DNA of 64,000 nt from Flavobacterium sp. MFBS3-15 (lineage in GTDB: Bacteria; Bacteroidota; Bacteroidia; Flavobacteriales; Flavobacteriaceae): the NCBI RefSeq assembly GCF_026107645.2, contig NZ_JAPCHV010000009.1, positions 62,001 to 126,000 on the forward strand, written 5' to 3'. The position numbers and the translations under genes are program-made. This document shows, piece after piece, positions 17,129 to 25,557 of the stretch. The stretch's first letter is position 1, and every line of letters starts with the position of its first letter. The notes below the pieces were generated by a model. The model searched no databases. It was not told the DNA's origin and saw only the letters and a program-made list of their open reading frames with translations.

Positions 17129-17776
17129 ATGACCAACCTTGTAGACATCACGATAGCCTTTGTAAAAGCACAGCTTGCACACGCAGAGGGCGGCCATGAC
17201 TGGTTCCACATTGAGCGGGTGTATAACAACGCTATGAACATTGCCAAAGGTGAGGACTGCGATCTGTTGGTTGTCCAGCTGGGTGCGCTGCTTCACGACA
17301 TTGCAGACAGCAAGTTCCACGATGGGGATGAAACCGTGGGGCCAACGCTGGCCTGGCGGTTCCTTTCGGCGCAGGGCTTGGCTGAGGAAACGATCATCCA
17401 TGTGGTAAATATCATTGAGAACATCTCATTCAAGGGTGGCAACTTCGAGAAGAAATTCGATTCCATTGAGCTGAATATCGTTCAGGATGCCGACAGGCTC
17501 GACGCATTGGGAGCCATAGGGATTGCAAGGGCTTTCAACTACGGCGGGTTTAAAAACCGGGCGTTGTACGACCCTGCCATTGCACCTAACCTCCACATGG
17601 ATAAAGAGGAATATAAAAAAACCACTGCGCCTACCATCAACCATTTTTACGAAAAACTGTTACTGCTCAAAGACCGCATGAATACCCCAACCGGAAAACA
17701 GATAGCAGAAAGCCGCCATAATTACATGGAAGGCTTTTTAGAACAGTTTTACGGGGAATGGAAGGGGGAACGATAA
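17129..17776 (+). CDS. HD domain phosphohydrolase
   Basis: A 215-residue metal-dependent hydrolase with the HD pattern: His in AEGGHDWFHIERVYNNA, the HD pair in LGALLHDIADSKFHDGDE, and the distal Asp in IVQDADRLDALGAIGIARAF. It matches the YpgQ/YedJ subgroup of about 200-220 residues, which act on nucleotides in the few cases studied. Substrate unknown here. It is convergent with the gene at 17878, with a remarkable inverted repeat between them. Confidence 0.9.
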   Translation: MTNLVDITIAFVKAQLAHAEGGHDWFHIERVYNNAMNIAKGEDCDLLVVQLGALLHDIADSKFHDGDETVGPTLAWRFLSAQGLAEETIIHVVNIIENISFKGGNFEKKFDSIELNIVQDADRLDALGAIGIARAFNYGGFKNRALYDPAIAPNLHMDKEEYKKTTAPTINHFYEKLLLLKDRMNTPTGKQIAESRHNYMEGFLEQFYGEWKGER

Positions 17777-17807
17777 TTACAATTTGCAATTATTCAGTTT
17801 CGCTCTG

Positions 17808-17872
17808 TTCCATTTTGACCAGCGGGAGAAATCCCGATGATAAAGGGATTTCTCCCGCTGGTCAAAATGGAA
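17808..17872. repeat. Perfect 28-bp inverted repeat between convergent genes
   Basis: Arms 17808-17835 and 17845-17872 are perfectly complementary over 28 bp with a 9-base loop (gatgataaa). It lies between the 3' ends of two convergent genes and lacks a T-run, so it is not a plain intrinsic terminator, though it would stop or protect both mRNAs. The sequence (gaccagcgggagaaatccc) resembles the interspersed palindromes with 'gggatttctccc'-like cores that I know from flavobacterial intergenic regions. Confidence 0.9.
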
Positions 17873-17877
17873 AGGCG

Positions 17878-19365
17878 TTATCCTATCATTCCTAACATCA
17901 CCTCATACACCTGCTTTTTATCCGCCTTTGCTATGAGCCACGCCATAAAGCTGAGCACAAAAATATCTTCCTTACCATCATCTGTCCTCAGGCTGTATAT
18001 CCCTTTAATAAAATCCGGGTGTGTAAGGATCTCAGGCCTCATTAGGTAACGCTCCACCAATTGCGCATAGGCAAAAACCCGTTCTTCTTTGATGTCAAGC
18101 AAGTACTTTTTATAGCGCCGCTTAAAGCTTTTCAGGAGGGACAGGGCCACCTCGGTGTTATCAAATTGCGCATGGGCCAATATTTCTGCAAGTGCCTTTT
18201 TTATCGTCCAGTCCATCCCCATTTTCTTTTCGTACCACGCATTGGTATGGGCAAAGAGTTTGAGGTGCCTCAGTGCGGCTCTGTCATGCTGCTGCACGCA
18301 AATGATCGCCGCACACATCCGAAGGTCGTTTACATCTACAGGATCCGACTTGGCCGTTACACCTTTCAGGGCTTTTTCGGTTATGTGCAGTGCATCTTGC
18401 CATGCGCCGGAGTAATTCTCATTCAGTGCCAGTAATAACGAATGCCGCAATGTAAAACGGCCATGGTATTTGGCCGACTGTTTTTGCATCTGGCCGTACA
18501 TCTTGTCAAGGTACTCCTTTGATTCGGCAAACCTGTGGTTCCGGAAATGCATGTTTGCCAGCAGGTACAATATGTAAATGTGGTAGTACAGCTGACCTTC
18601 GGTCCTGTCCTCCTTTGCAGCTATGAAGGCATAGCTCTTTTCAGTGAAAGGCTCGACAAGGCTGAAGTCGCTGTTCATGGAGGCATATTCATTGGAGATA
18701 AAAAGTATCTGGTACAGCGATTTGAAGGAAAGTATATCGTCCAGCGAAATGCCCTGTGCCTGCATTACACCTTTTACTAACGACCGGAAATCAACTACTT
18801 TGCCCCTGTGGTATATTTCCGCCAGTTCCCTGCGGAGCAGCGCATAGACCATATTGAGATTTTCCTCCATTTCCATACGGCTGCGGTTAATTTTATATTT
18901 TTCAATTACCTCTTGTATAGACAGCGCTGCACTAAAGTGGGCATATTGCGCCTGCAACTGGTAAACTTCATTTAGCAGGCTGAAGTGATCCAGATTAAGG
19001 GCTTTTGCTTCGGCTTTTGCCAGGCATTTAAAGGCGGCTTTGTAGAGCTTGTGCTCAAAAAACAGGCGACTTACCACAATTAGGCGCAATACCTCATGGG
19101 TCTCGGAGGTGCCTTTCTCAAACGCGCGGTTGGCCATAAAATCGACCAGCGTATCGTACAGCCTTTTGCGCAGGGCATGGTAGGCATCGCGGTTGGCTTT
19201 CCCTGCAACAAATTTTCCTTCAATGTTTATATCATCAGTTTCAATCATTTTGAACAGGCGGACATTTTGTACATCACCACGCTTGTTCCGGCTACGTAAA
19301 TGTGCTTTGAATGATTGTTTTTCTTCTGATGTCATTAATGACACGATATCATTGAGGCTGTTCAT
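17878..19365 (-). CDS. Uncharacterised 495-residue helical repeat protein
   Basis: I do not recognise a named family. The protein has no signal peptide or membrane helix. It is helical throughout, with TPR-like pairs (LYKAAFKCLAKAEAKALNLDHFSLLNEVYQL and HRFAESKEYLDKMYGQMQKQS) and an N-terminal SLNDIVSLMTSEEKQSFKAHLRSRN segment that looks like a small helical domain. It stands alone, convergent with the HD gene and divergent from yiaA. The open frame, codon use and length leave no doubt that it is coding. It could be a scaffold or regulator; function unknown. Confidence 0.88.
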   Translation of the reverse strand: MNSLNDIVSLMTSEEKQSFKAHLRSRNKRGDVQNVRLFKMIETDDINIEGKFVAGKANRDAYHALRKRLYDTLVDFMANRAFEKGTSETHEVLRLIVVSRLFFEHKLYKAAFKCLAKAEAKALNLDHFSLLNEVYQLQAQYAHFSAALSIQEVIEKYKINRSRMEMEENLNMVYALLRRELAEIYHRGKVVDFRSLVKGVMQAQGISLDDILSFKSLYQILFISNEYASMNSDFSLVEPFTEKSYAFIAAKEDRTEGQLYYHIYILYLLANMHFRNHRFAESKEYLDKMYGQMQKQSAKYHGRFTLRHSLLLALNENYSGAWQDALHITEKALKGVTAKSDPVDVNDLRMCAAIICVQQHDRAALRHLKLFAHTNAWYEKKMGMDWTIKKALAEILAHAQFDNTEVALSLLKSFKRRYKKYLLDIKEERVFAYAQLVERYLMRPEILTHPDFIKGIYSLRTDDGKEDIFVLSFMAWLIAKADKKQVYEVMLGMIG

Positions 19366-19494
19366 GGCATTTTATAAAAGATGTAAAGATATCTAAATTC
19401 ATAATTTATATCATCAGTTTTATAATGAAATTGATTTTCAGGGCTTTTTGTTTTAACGGAGATTTGCCCTCATAATTTTTAACCAAGATAAATT

Positions 19495-19974
19495 ATGGAA
19501 CCGCTAAAACCACAGGAAGCAACAACTTCCGAAACCATGAAAAAAGAAACTATTGCCAATGGGATAATGACCCTCAAGCCAAGCCCTGCCTTTGTGGGTG
19601 CCTCCTGGATGGCGCTGCTCATCGGGATGACGGCCTTCTGCATCGGCCTGTTCAATGCCGAAATGGAGCTGAACGAGAAAGGGTACTATTTTACCATCCT
19701 GCTTTTCGGGCTGTTCTCGGTAATCTCGGTGCAAAAAAGCGTACGCGACCGGATGGAGGGCATACCGGTAACCGACCTATACTATGGCATCAGCTGGTTT
19801 ACCACCATCGCCGCCGTGGTATTGCTAATCGTAGGCCTTTGGAATGCCGACCTGTTCCTGAGCGAAAAAGGCTTCTTCGGGATGGCCTTCACACTGAGCC
19901 TTTTTGCCGCGATAGCCGTACAGAAAAACACCCGCGACCTTAAACAGGCCGAAGCCCAAATACATAACGCTTAG
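19495..19974 (+). CDS. yiaA: YiaA/YiaB family inner membrane protein
   Basis: The 159-residue protein carries two copies of the YiaAB two-helix domain, each with paired membrane helices ([29 protein letters not shown] and [30 protein letters not shown]); both repeats end in a similar KS/KNTRD motif ([23 protein letters not shown]). The family is widespread in bacteria but has no proven function. It is a single gene followed by a GC-rich imperfect hairpin and by the crotonase-operon terminator. Confidence 0.9.
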   Translation: MEPLKPQEATTSETMKKETIANGIMTLKPSPAFVGASWMALLIGMTAFCIGLFNAEMELNEKGYYFTILLFGLFSVISVQKSVRDRMEGIPVTDLYYGISWFTTIAAVVLLIVGLWNADLFLSEKGFFGMAFTLSLFAAIAVQKNTRDLKQAEAQIHNA

Positions 19975-20051
19975 CGGTGCCCCATGCTTTCCCGCCACGG
20001 CGGGGAGGTGAGGGGTTTTCATCCTCTAAAAATTAATTGCCTTAAATAATA

Positions 20052-20081
20052 AAAGCCGGGACTTAGCAAAGTCCCGGCTTT
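20052..20081 (-). terminator. Terminator after the hemH-crotonase operon
   Basis: A 13-bp perfect stem (AAAGCCGGGACTT, 20052-20064, with AAGTCCCGGCTTT, 20069-20081) with a four-base loop; T/A-rich flanks on both sides make it work in both directions, also ending yiaA. Confidence 0.88.
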
Positions 20082-20103
20082 ATAGTTATTCTTCCCATGA
20101 AGA

Positions 20104-20886
20104 TTAAGCCCCCGGGAATTCTGCTTTCCTTTTTTCCAAAAACGCTGTAGTTCCTTCTTTAAAATCGGCAGTACCGAAAGATTCGCCAAAAGCGCGTATC
20201 TCGGTGTTGTAGCCATTCGTGCCATCTTCATAATTGGCATTGATAGCCTTTATCGCATTGGCAATAGCTACCGATGAGTTCTTCATTATTTTACCTCCAA
20301 TGCCTTTACAAAAGTCTAAAAGTTCGGCTTGGGGCACTACGTGGTTTACCAATCCATAAGCTTTCGCATCTTCGGCATTTACCATTCCGGCAGTCATGAT
20401 CATTTCCATCGCACGGCCTTTGCCCACCAGCTGCGGGAGGCGCTGCGTACCGCCATAGCCCGGTATTACACCCAGCGATACTTCCGGAAGTCCCATCTTG
20501 GCATTGTCGCTTGCTATGCGGAAGTGTGCTGCCATGGCCAGTTCGAGTCCGCCTCCCAGGGCAAAACCATTTACTGCAGCAATAACGGGCGTGCCAAGGT
20601 TCTGCACAAGGTCAAAAAGCAATTCCTGCCCAAGGGCGGCCAGCTTTTCGCCTTCTTCCACGTTGAAGTCGGCAAACTCGGCAATGTCGGCGCCGGCCAC
20701 AAAAGCCTTCTCGCCGCTGCCGGTCACAATGATCACTTTCACTTCTTTGTCGGCATCAAGTGCCTTGAAAGCTTCGTGCAGGTCAACAATAGTTGCTTTG
20801 TTCAGCGCATTGAGCTTAGCAGGCCTGTTGATGGTTATTACGCCTATGCCGTTTTCTTTTTCGGCCAGTATGTTTTCGTAATTCAT
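20104..20886 (-). CDS. Enoyl-CoA hydratase/isomerase family protein (crotonase)
   Basis: A 260-residue crotonase-fold enzyme that hydrates enoyl-CoA. It has the CoA-binding and oxyanion motif GEKAFVAGADIAEF, the GGGLELAMAAHFRIAS block and LPEVSLGVIPGYGGTQRLP. Both catalytic glutamates of true hydratases (in GGGLEL and LPEV) are present, so hydratase activity is likely. It is the last gene of the hemH operon, two bases after the kinase gene, with no evident link to haem. It could serve beta-oxidation or short-chain hydroxyacyl metabolism. Confidence 0.92.
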   Translation of the reverse strand: MNYENILAEKENGIGVITINRPAKLNALNKATIVDLHEAFKALDADKEVKVIIVTGSGEKAFVAGADIAEFADFNVEEGEKLAALGQELLFDLVQNLGTPVIAAVNGFALGGGLELAMAAHFRIASDNAKMGLPEVSLGVIPGYGGTQRLPQLVGKGRAMEMIMTAGMVNAEDAKAYGLVNHVVPQAELLDFCKGIGGKIMKNSSVAIANAIKAINANYEDGTNGYNTEIRAFGESFGTADFKEGTTAFLEKRKAEFPGA

Positions 20887-20888
20887 GG

Positions 20889-22397
20889 TTATATCGTTTT
20901 GTCGTTTGTTTCCATTTCGTTTCCTTCGGGACGGGTAATGGGCAACTGTACCAAAAAGGTTGTTCCCTGTCCCTGCTCACTCTCAAAAGTTATGGTGCCG
21001 TGGTAATTTTCCACAATATTCTTTATGATTCCGAGCCCAAGCCCCATGCCGCTGGTTTTGGTGGTGAACTTCGGCTCAAAAATACGGTTTTTGTTTTCTA
21101 TCGTAATCCCTTTGCCATTATCTTTTACGCTGATCATTGCTTTGTCGCAATCGCGGTACACGCGTACGCCGACCATCGGGTTGGGTTCGTTTTCTTCAAT
21201 GGCCTGTGTCGCGTTCTTAACCAGGTTGGTGATAATTCGGATAAGCTGCGTGCGGTCCATGCGGGTTATGATATAGGGCTCATCGCTGTGGAATGTTATG
21301 TAGGGCTCATTAAATATTTCCAAAGCCAACTGCACGATCTTTACTACGTTTAGGGTTTCGTTCTGCTGTGCAGGCATGGAGGCAAAACTCGAGAATGCCG
21401 ATGCCACCGCGCTCATGGTATCGATCTGCTGGATGAGCGTTTTGGAATATTCGTCCAGCTTCTGCCTGATGTTGGGGGCTTCCGGATCAAACTTGCGCTG
21501 AAAGCTCTGCACGGTAAGGCGCATGGGCGTAAGCGGGTTCTTGATTTCGTGGGCAACCTGTTTCGCCATTTCGCGCCAAGCCTGTTCGCGTTCGCTTTGT
21601 GCGAGCTTGGTCGCGCTTTCGTCGAGGTCATCTACAAGGTTATTGTAGGCGTCTACCAGCAAGCTTATTTCCTGGGGGGAGTCGCCCATGTCAATTTTCG
21701 CATTCTCCTCATTCAGGCGGGTCTCCTTAATGCGCTCGCTGATTTCCTTAATCGACTTGGTAATGTAGCTCGAAAGGAAGTAGGCAATGATTATCGAAAT
21801 GAAAAGCATGAATGAATATACCTGCACAAAGCGCCACATGAAGTTGTTGGTCTCTTTTTTATAGTAACCGTCATCTTCAATGTATGGCAGGTTCAGGATG
21901 CCGAGCGGCTTAAACTTGTTATCCTTAATGTAGCTGTAGGCAGACCGGTATGTTTTCCCTCCATACGATTTATGGTCCACATAGCGTTTTTCGGCAGTTG
22001 AGCGCAGGACCTTCAGTATCGTTGGTGAAATGGTATTGTTGATAGTGTCGACAGAAAAGGCGGCTTTGGATGATTTTAGCAGATGGCCGTTGAGGTCATA
22101 AATATTGATCTCCATGCCGTGGATGTTGGCCAGCTCGTGGATGCGTTCCCGGAAGATGAGCGGGAGGTTTTCGGCCGTCATGGGATAAGTTGTGGTCGAC
22201 AGCACGTAGTTCATGTGCTCAGTAATGGCAATCTCTTTTCGTTCCAACCGCTCCTGGTGGTAATCTCTCGCTTCTTTTTTAAACTGGTAAATGGCCACTA
22301 TGGCAATCAGGAACGATGCAATGAGCGTAACAAGGATCATCGACATAAATATCCTTGTACGGAGTGACCATCGTTTTATTTTAAAGCGTTCCTTCAT
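20889..22397 (-). CDS. NtrY-like sensor histidine kinase
   Basis: The 502-residue kinase has an N-terminal membrane helix (about 15-37), a periplasmic sensor region (about 40-185), a second helix (about 188-208), a HAMP linker, then a HisKA domain with the phospho-acceptor in AHEIKNPLTPMRL and a HATPase domain (NLVKNATQAIEE N-box, DNGKGI G1, GMGLGLGIIKNIV G2). HEIKNPLTP is typical of the NtrY type. No response-regulator gene lies next to it, so the partner is unknown. It overlaps hemJ by one base and precedes the crotonase. Confidence 0.92.
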   Translation of the reverse strand: MKERFKIKRWSLRTRIFMSMILVTLIASFLIAIVAIYQFKKEARDYHQERLERKEIAITEHMNYVLSTTTYPMTAENLPLIFRERIHELANIHGMEINIYDLNGHLLKSSKAAFSVDTINNTISPTILKVLRSTAEKRYVDHKSYGGKTYRSAYSYIKDNKFKPLGILNLPYIEDDGYYKKETNNFMWRFVQVYSFMLFISIIIAYFLSSYITKSIKEISERIKETRLNEENAKIDMGDSPQEISLLVDAYNNLVDDLDESATKLAQSEREQAWREMAKQVAHEIKNPLTPMRLTVQSFQRKFDPEAPNIRQKLDEYSKTLIQQIDTMSAVASAFSSFASMPAQQNETLNVVKIVQLALEIFNEPYITFHSDEPYIITRMDRTQLIRIITNLVKNATQAIEENEPNPMVGVRVYRDCDKAMISVKDNGKGITIENKNRIFEPKFTTKTSGMGLGLGIIKNIVENYHGTITFESEQGQGTTFLVQLPITRPEGNEMETNDKTI

Positions 22398-22942
22398 CAG
22401 GAGTTGTTCTTTTCGCGAATGCGTTTGTAAAATTTATAGCCCAACATCAGCAAAATGCTGAAAAGGATAATACCTACCACACCAAATATCCAGTTGACAG
22501 CATTTTTCAATATCACTAAAAACACTACAGCAAACAGTATGATGGTCGCACCTTCGTTCCAAAGCCTCATAAAGCCTGTGGTATGGCGTACCTCGCCGCG
22601 CTGCAATTGCTTAAAGATTTGGTGGCATTTCAAATGGTACAGGAACAACAGCAATACGAATGCCAGTTTTACGTGCATCCACGATTCATTGAGCCAACCC
22701 GGCATCATAACAAGCAGCGTTACGGCAAAAACAGTCGCCAAAATTGCCGACGGCCATGTGATGATGTACCACAGGCGGTAGCTCATCAGCTGGTATTGCT
22801 TTGTGAGGATTTCTTTTTCCGGCGAGGGCTTATCGTTCGCCTCAATATGGTATACGAACAGCCGCACAATGTAAAATAGCCCGGCAAACCAGGTGATCAC
22901 AAAAATGAGGTGCAGGGATTTTATGTAGTTGTAGTATTCCAT
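22397..22942 (-). CDS. hemJ: Protoporphyrinogen IX oxidase HemJ
   Basis: HemJ oxidises protoporphyrinogen IX to protoporphyrin IX in the inner membrane with haem as cofactor, passing electrons to the respiratory chain. The 181-residue protein has about four or five membrane helices and the family signatures: the N-terminal His in YIKSLHLIFVITWFAGLFYIVRLFVYH, the Lys and His in WMHVKLAFVLLLFLYHLKC, and MRLWNEGATIILFAVVFLVIL. It sits between MATE and kinase genes in the hemH operon, next to the other hem genes. No hemG or hemY is seen, so this is the likely protoporphyrinogen oxidase. Confidence 0.88.
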   Translation of the reverse strand: MEYYNYIKSLHLIFVITWFAGLFYIVRLFVYHIEANDKPSPEKEILTKQYQLMSYRLWYIITWPSAILATVFAVTLLVMMPGWLNESWMHVKLAFVLLLFLYHLKCHQIFKQLQRGEVRHTTGFMRLWNEGATIILFAVVFLVILKNAVNWIFGVVGIILFSILLMLGYKFYKRIREKNNS

Positions 22943-24283
22943 TTAATTTGATTTGAGTTCTGTTTGCATCTCCTTCTTAAGGAACACTCCTGTCACGATC
23001 GTGGAAAGCACATCGGCAATGGGGAACGCCGCCCATACCCCGAAGATACCAAAAAAATGCGGTAAGATGAGTACAAGTGGAATCAGGAAGAAACCCTGCT
23101 TGCTCAGCGTAAGCAGCAATGCCTTGGTGGCCTTGCCCGCCGCCTGGAAATAAGCCGCACCTATCAGCTGCACCGCAATAATGGGCGATGCCGCAAACAC
23201 CCACCGCAATGCCCCCGGCGTATCGCGTATCACTTCCGGGTCGGTAGTGAAAACTGATGTTATAGGCTTGGCAAAAACAAGTATTACGACAAATATCAAT
23301 ATCGCCAGCCCGCCGGCGTATTTTATGGAGGTGAAGATGGTTTCGCGCACACGGCCATAATTGCCTGCACCGTAGTTGTAGCCCGCGATAGGAAGGAAGC
23401 CCTGCGTGATACCCAGTACGGGAAAAAGCGCAAACATCAGCATACGGCTGATAATGCCATATACCGTAACGGCATGCTCCCCTCCAAAGGAAAAGAGCGT
23501 GTGGTTAAGCAACACCGCCAGCACACTGATGACACCCTGCCGCGCAAAGGTGACAAAACTAAGGGAAGTGATCTCTCCTGCGATTTTTTTATGCCAAGCA
23601 AAGTTTTTCCAAATAAGTCGCAATTCACTTTTAAAAGCGAAGAACCATGCAATATACAGGAAGCACGCAAAGAAGGACAACGCGGTAGCCAGTGCCGCCC
23701 CGAAGATGCCCATGTCGAGGATATTGATGAAAAGGATATCAAAAAGGATATTGGCTACTGCCGAAACAATCATTGATACCATGGAATGCCGCGATTTGTC
23801 TTCTGCGCGAATTACTGTATTGCCCATCATGCACAGGGCCTGGAACGGTACTGCCAGCAATATGGGCAGGAAAAATGCTGTAGCGGGCTCTTTTATATCG
23901 CCATTTGCCCCGAAGGCATACAATATTTCATCGCCAAAAAACAACCCTAAAATAACAAACAGCGATGACAGCCCAAAGGTCATCATGATCTGGTGGGCAA
24001 AAGTATTCAGTGCTTTTTCTTTATCGCCTCCACCTAACGCCCGGGAGAGTACCGAACTACCACCGGTGCCTACAGCCAAACCGATTGCAGAAATAAAGAA
24101 AGTGATTGGCATTACCACAGATAGTGCGGCAATGGCCAAAGAACCAATCCAACGGCCCACAAAAACAGCGTCGATAAGCACGTTCACAGTCATGAACAAA
24201 ATGCCTATCGACGCGGGTACGGATTGTTTTATGAGTAATCCGCGTATATCTTTTTTTGCAAGCTCCTGATTGGATAATTCCAT
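22943..24283 (-). CDS. MATE family efflux transporter
   Basis: The 446-residue protein has twelve hydrophobic segments and MATE signatures in both halves (PASIGILFMTVNVLIDAVFVGRWIG near the start; GFLPIAGYNYGAGN after the middle). MATE proteins export cationic compounds against Na+ or H+. It lies exactly between hemH and hemJ with no gap on either side, so it is translated with the last two steps of haem synthesis. Export of porphyrins or excess tetrapyrrole is a reasonable guess, but substrate is not shown by sequence. Confidence 0.92.
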   Translation of the reverse strand: MELSNQELAKKDIRGLLIKQSVPASIGILFMTVNVLIDAVFVGRWIGSLAIAALSVVMPITFFISAIGLAVGTGGSSVLSRALGGGDKEKALNTFAHQIMMTFGLSSLFVILGLFFGDEILYAFGANGDIKEPATAFFLPILLAVPFQALCMMGNTVIRAEDKSRHSMVSMIVSAVANILFDILFINILDMGIFGAALATALSFFACFLYIAWFFAFKSELRLIWKNFAWHKKIAGEITSLSFVTFARQGVISVLAVLLNHTLFSFGGEHAVTVYGIISRMLMFALFPVLGITQGFLPIAGYNYGAGNYGRVRETIFTSIKYAGGLAILIFVVILVFAKPITSVFTTDPEVIRDTPGALRWVFAASPIIAVQLIGAAYFQAAGKATKALLLTLSKQGFFLIPLVLILPHFFGIFGVWAAFPIADVLSTIVTGVFLKKEMQTELKSN

Positions 24284-25315
24284 TTAGCTTACCGGTATTT
24301 CCGCATTAGCCCATTCGTTTATCCAGTTGGCTACTACATTTACCCATTCATCATTGTCATTCAGGCACGGTATGGCATGGAAGCTCTTGCCACCATGTTC
24401 TTCAAACTCCTCTTTGGCGCGCATTGCGATCTCTTCGAGTGTTTCAAGGCAATCAGCCACAAAGGCGGGTGTTACCACAGCGAGGTTTTTAATGCCTTGC
24501 TCCGGCATCTTGTTGATTTCAACATCGGTATAAGGCTCAAGCCACTTGTCACCCGCAAGGCGCGACTGGAAAGTGAGTGAGTATTTATCTTCAGGAAGGC
24601 CAAGCTCTTTTACTACAAGCCTTGTCGTTTCATAACACTGGTGGCGGTAGCAGAACTTATGCGCTGCCGACGGCGTTACACAGCAAGTGCCATCGATCTT
24701 ACAGTGCGATTTGGTTACATCTGTTTTGCGAATGTGGCGCTCAGGGATGCCGTGGTAAGAGAACAGCAGGTGGTCATACTCAAATCCTTCCAATGACTGC
24801 TTTATCGAATCCGCGAGTACCTTTATATAATCAGGCTTATCATAAAACGCAGGGACATCTGTAAAGGTCATCTGCGGGAATTTCTTCTTCCTTATCTCCT
24901 CTGCCAAAACAAGTATGGTCAGGGTCGATGCCATGGCATACTGCGGGTAGAGTGGGAACAGCAGCACTTCGGTCACGCCTTTGTCGGCAAGTTCCTGAAG
25001 TCCTGTTTCAATAGAAGGTTTGCCGTAACGCATGGATAATACCACCGGCAATTCGGTTTTCTGCTTTACTTTTTTGTGCATCCTTTGAGAAAGCACGATA
25101 AGTGGGGAGCCCTCTTCCCACCATATTTTTTTATAGGCTTCCGCCGATGCCTCAGGCCTTTTGCGCAGTATGATACCGCGTACCAGCAACGCCCTTAAGA
25201 GGAATGGTACATCAATCACATACTTATCCATCAGGAACTGGTCCAGATAGGGTTTTACATCTTTTGGCTCCGGACTGTCCGGTGAGCCGAGATTTACTAA
25301 TAGTACTCCTTTCAT
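24284..25315 (-). CDS. hemH: Ferrochelatase HemH
   Basis: HemH inserts Fe2+ into protoporphyrin IX. The 343-residue enzyme has the LVNLGSPDSP N-terminus, the catalytic His188 in FSYHGIPERH, and the acidic residues of CLETLEEI near 290. Residues 205-227 hold five cysteines (C205, C211, C212, C222, C227), a cluster absent from the E. coli enzyme and possibly an Fe-S site. It is the first gene of a five-gene operon (MATE, hemJ, kinase, crotonase), all back to back. Confidence 0.96.
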   Translation of the reverse strand: MKGVLLVNLGSPDSPEPKDVKPYLDQFLMDKYVIDVPFLLRALLVRGIILRKRPEASAEAYKKIWWEEGSPLIVLSQRMHKKVKQKTELPVVLSMRYGKPSIETGLQELADKGVTEVLLFPLYPQYAMASTLTILVLAEEIRKKKFPQMTFTDVPAFYDKPDYIKVLADSIKQSLEGFEYDHLLFSYHGIPERHIRKTDVTKSHCKIDGTCCVTPSAAHKFCYRHQCYETTRLVVKELGLPEDKYSLTFQSRLAGDKWLEPYTDVEINKMPEQGIKNLAVVTPAFVADCLETLEEIAMRAKEEFEEHGGKSFHAIPCLNDNDEWVNVVANWINEWANAEIPVS

Positions 25316-25557
25316 TTGTTTGTTTATTTGTTTTGCCTGGCAAGGTGTATCAAAAACCGTGCGGTTTATTCAGGTTATATAAGCTTACTCATGCTCAGGT
25401 CCTCACCCCGGCCCTCTCAGGTTGCTTCGTCATTCTTCCTCGCAATGACAAGAGGTGACGGAACGTCCTGACTCGAGCGGCTTATGGGATTGAGTAAGCA
25501 CGTGCCCCCCGTTGTTGCTCCCCTCTCCTTTGGAGAGGGGTCGGGGGAGAGGACTAA
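25316..25557. repeat. Intergenic gap with remnants of interspersed repeats
   Basis: This 242-base gap holds no open frame I would accept. It contains a perfect hairpin CCCCTCTCC-ttt-GGAGAGGGG (25520-25540) and sequences such as gcttcgtcattcttcctcgcaatgac that resemble interspersed flavobacterial repeats. Nineteen bases (25519-25537) recur inverted at 31270-31288. Confidence 0.7.
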
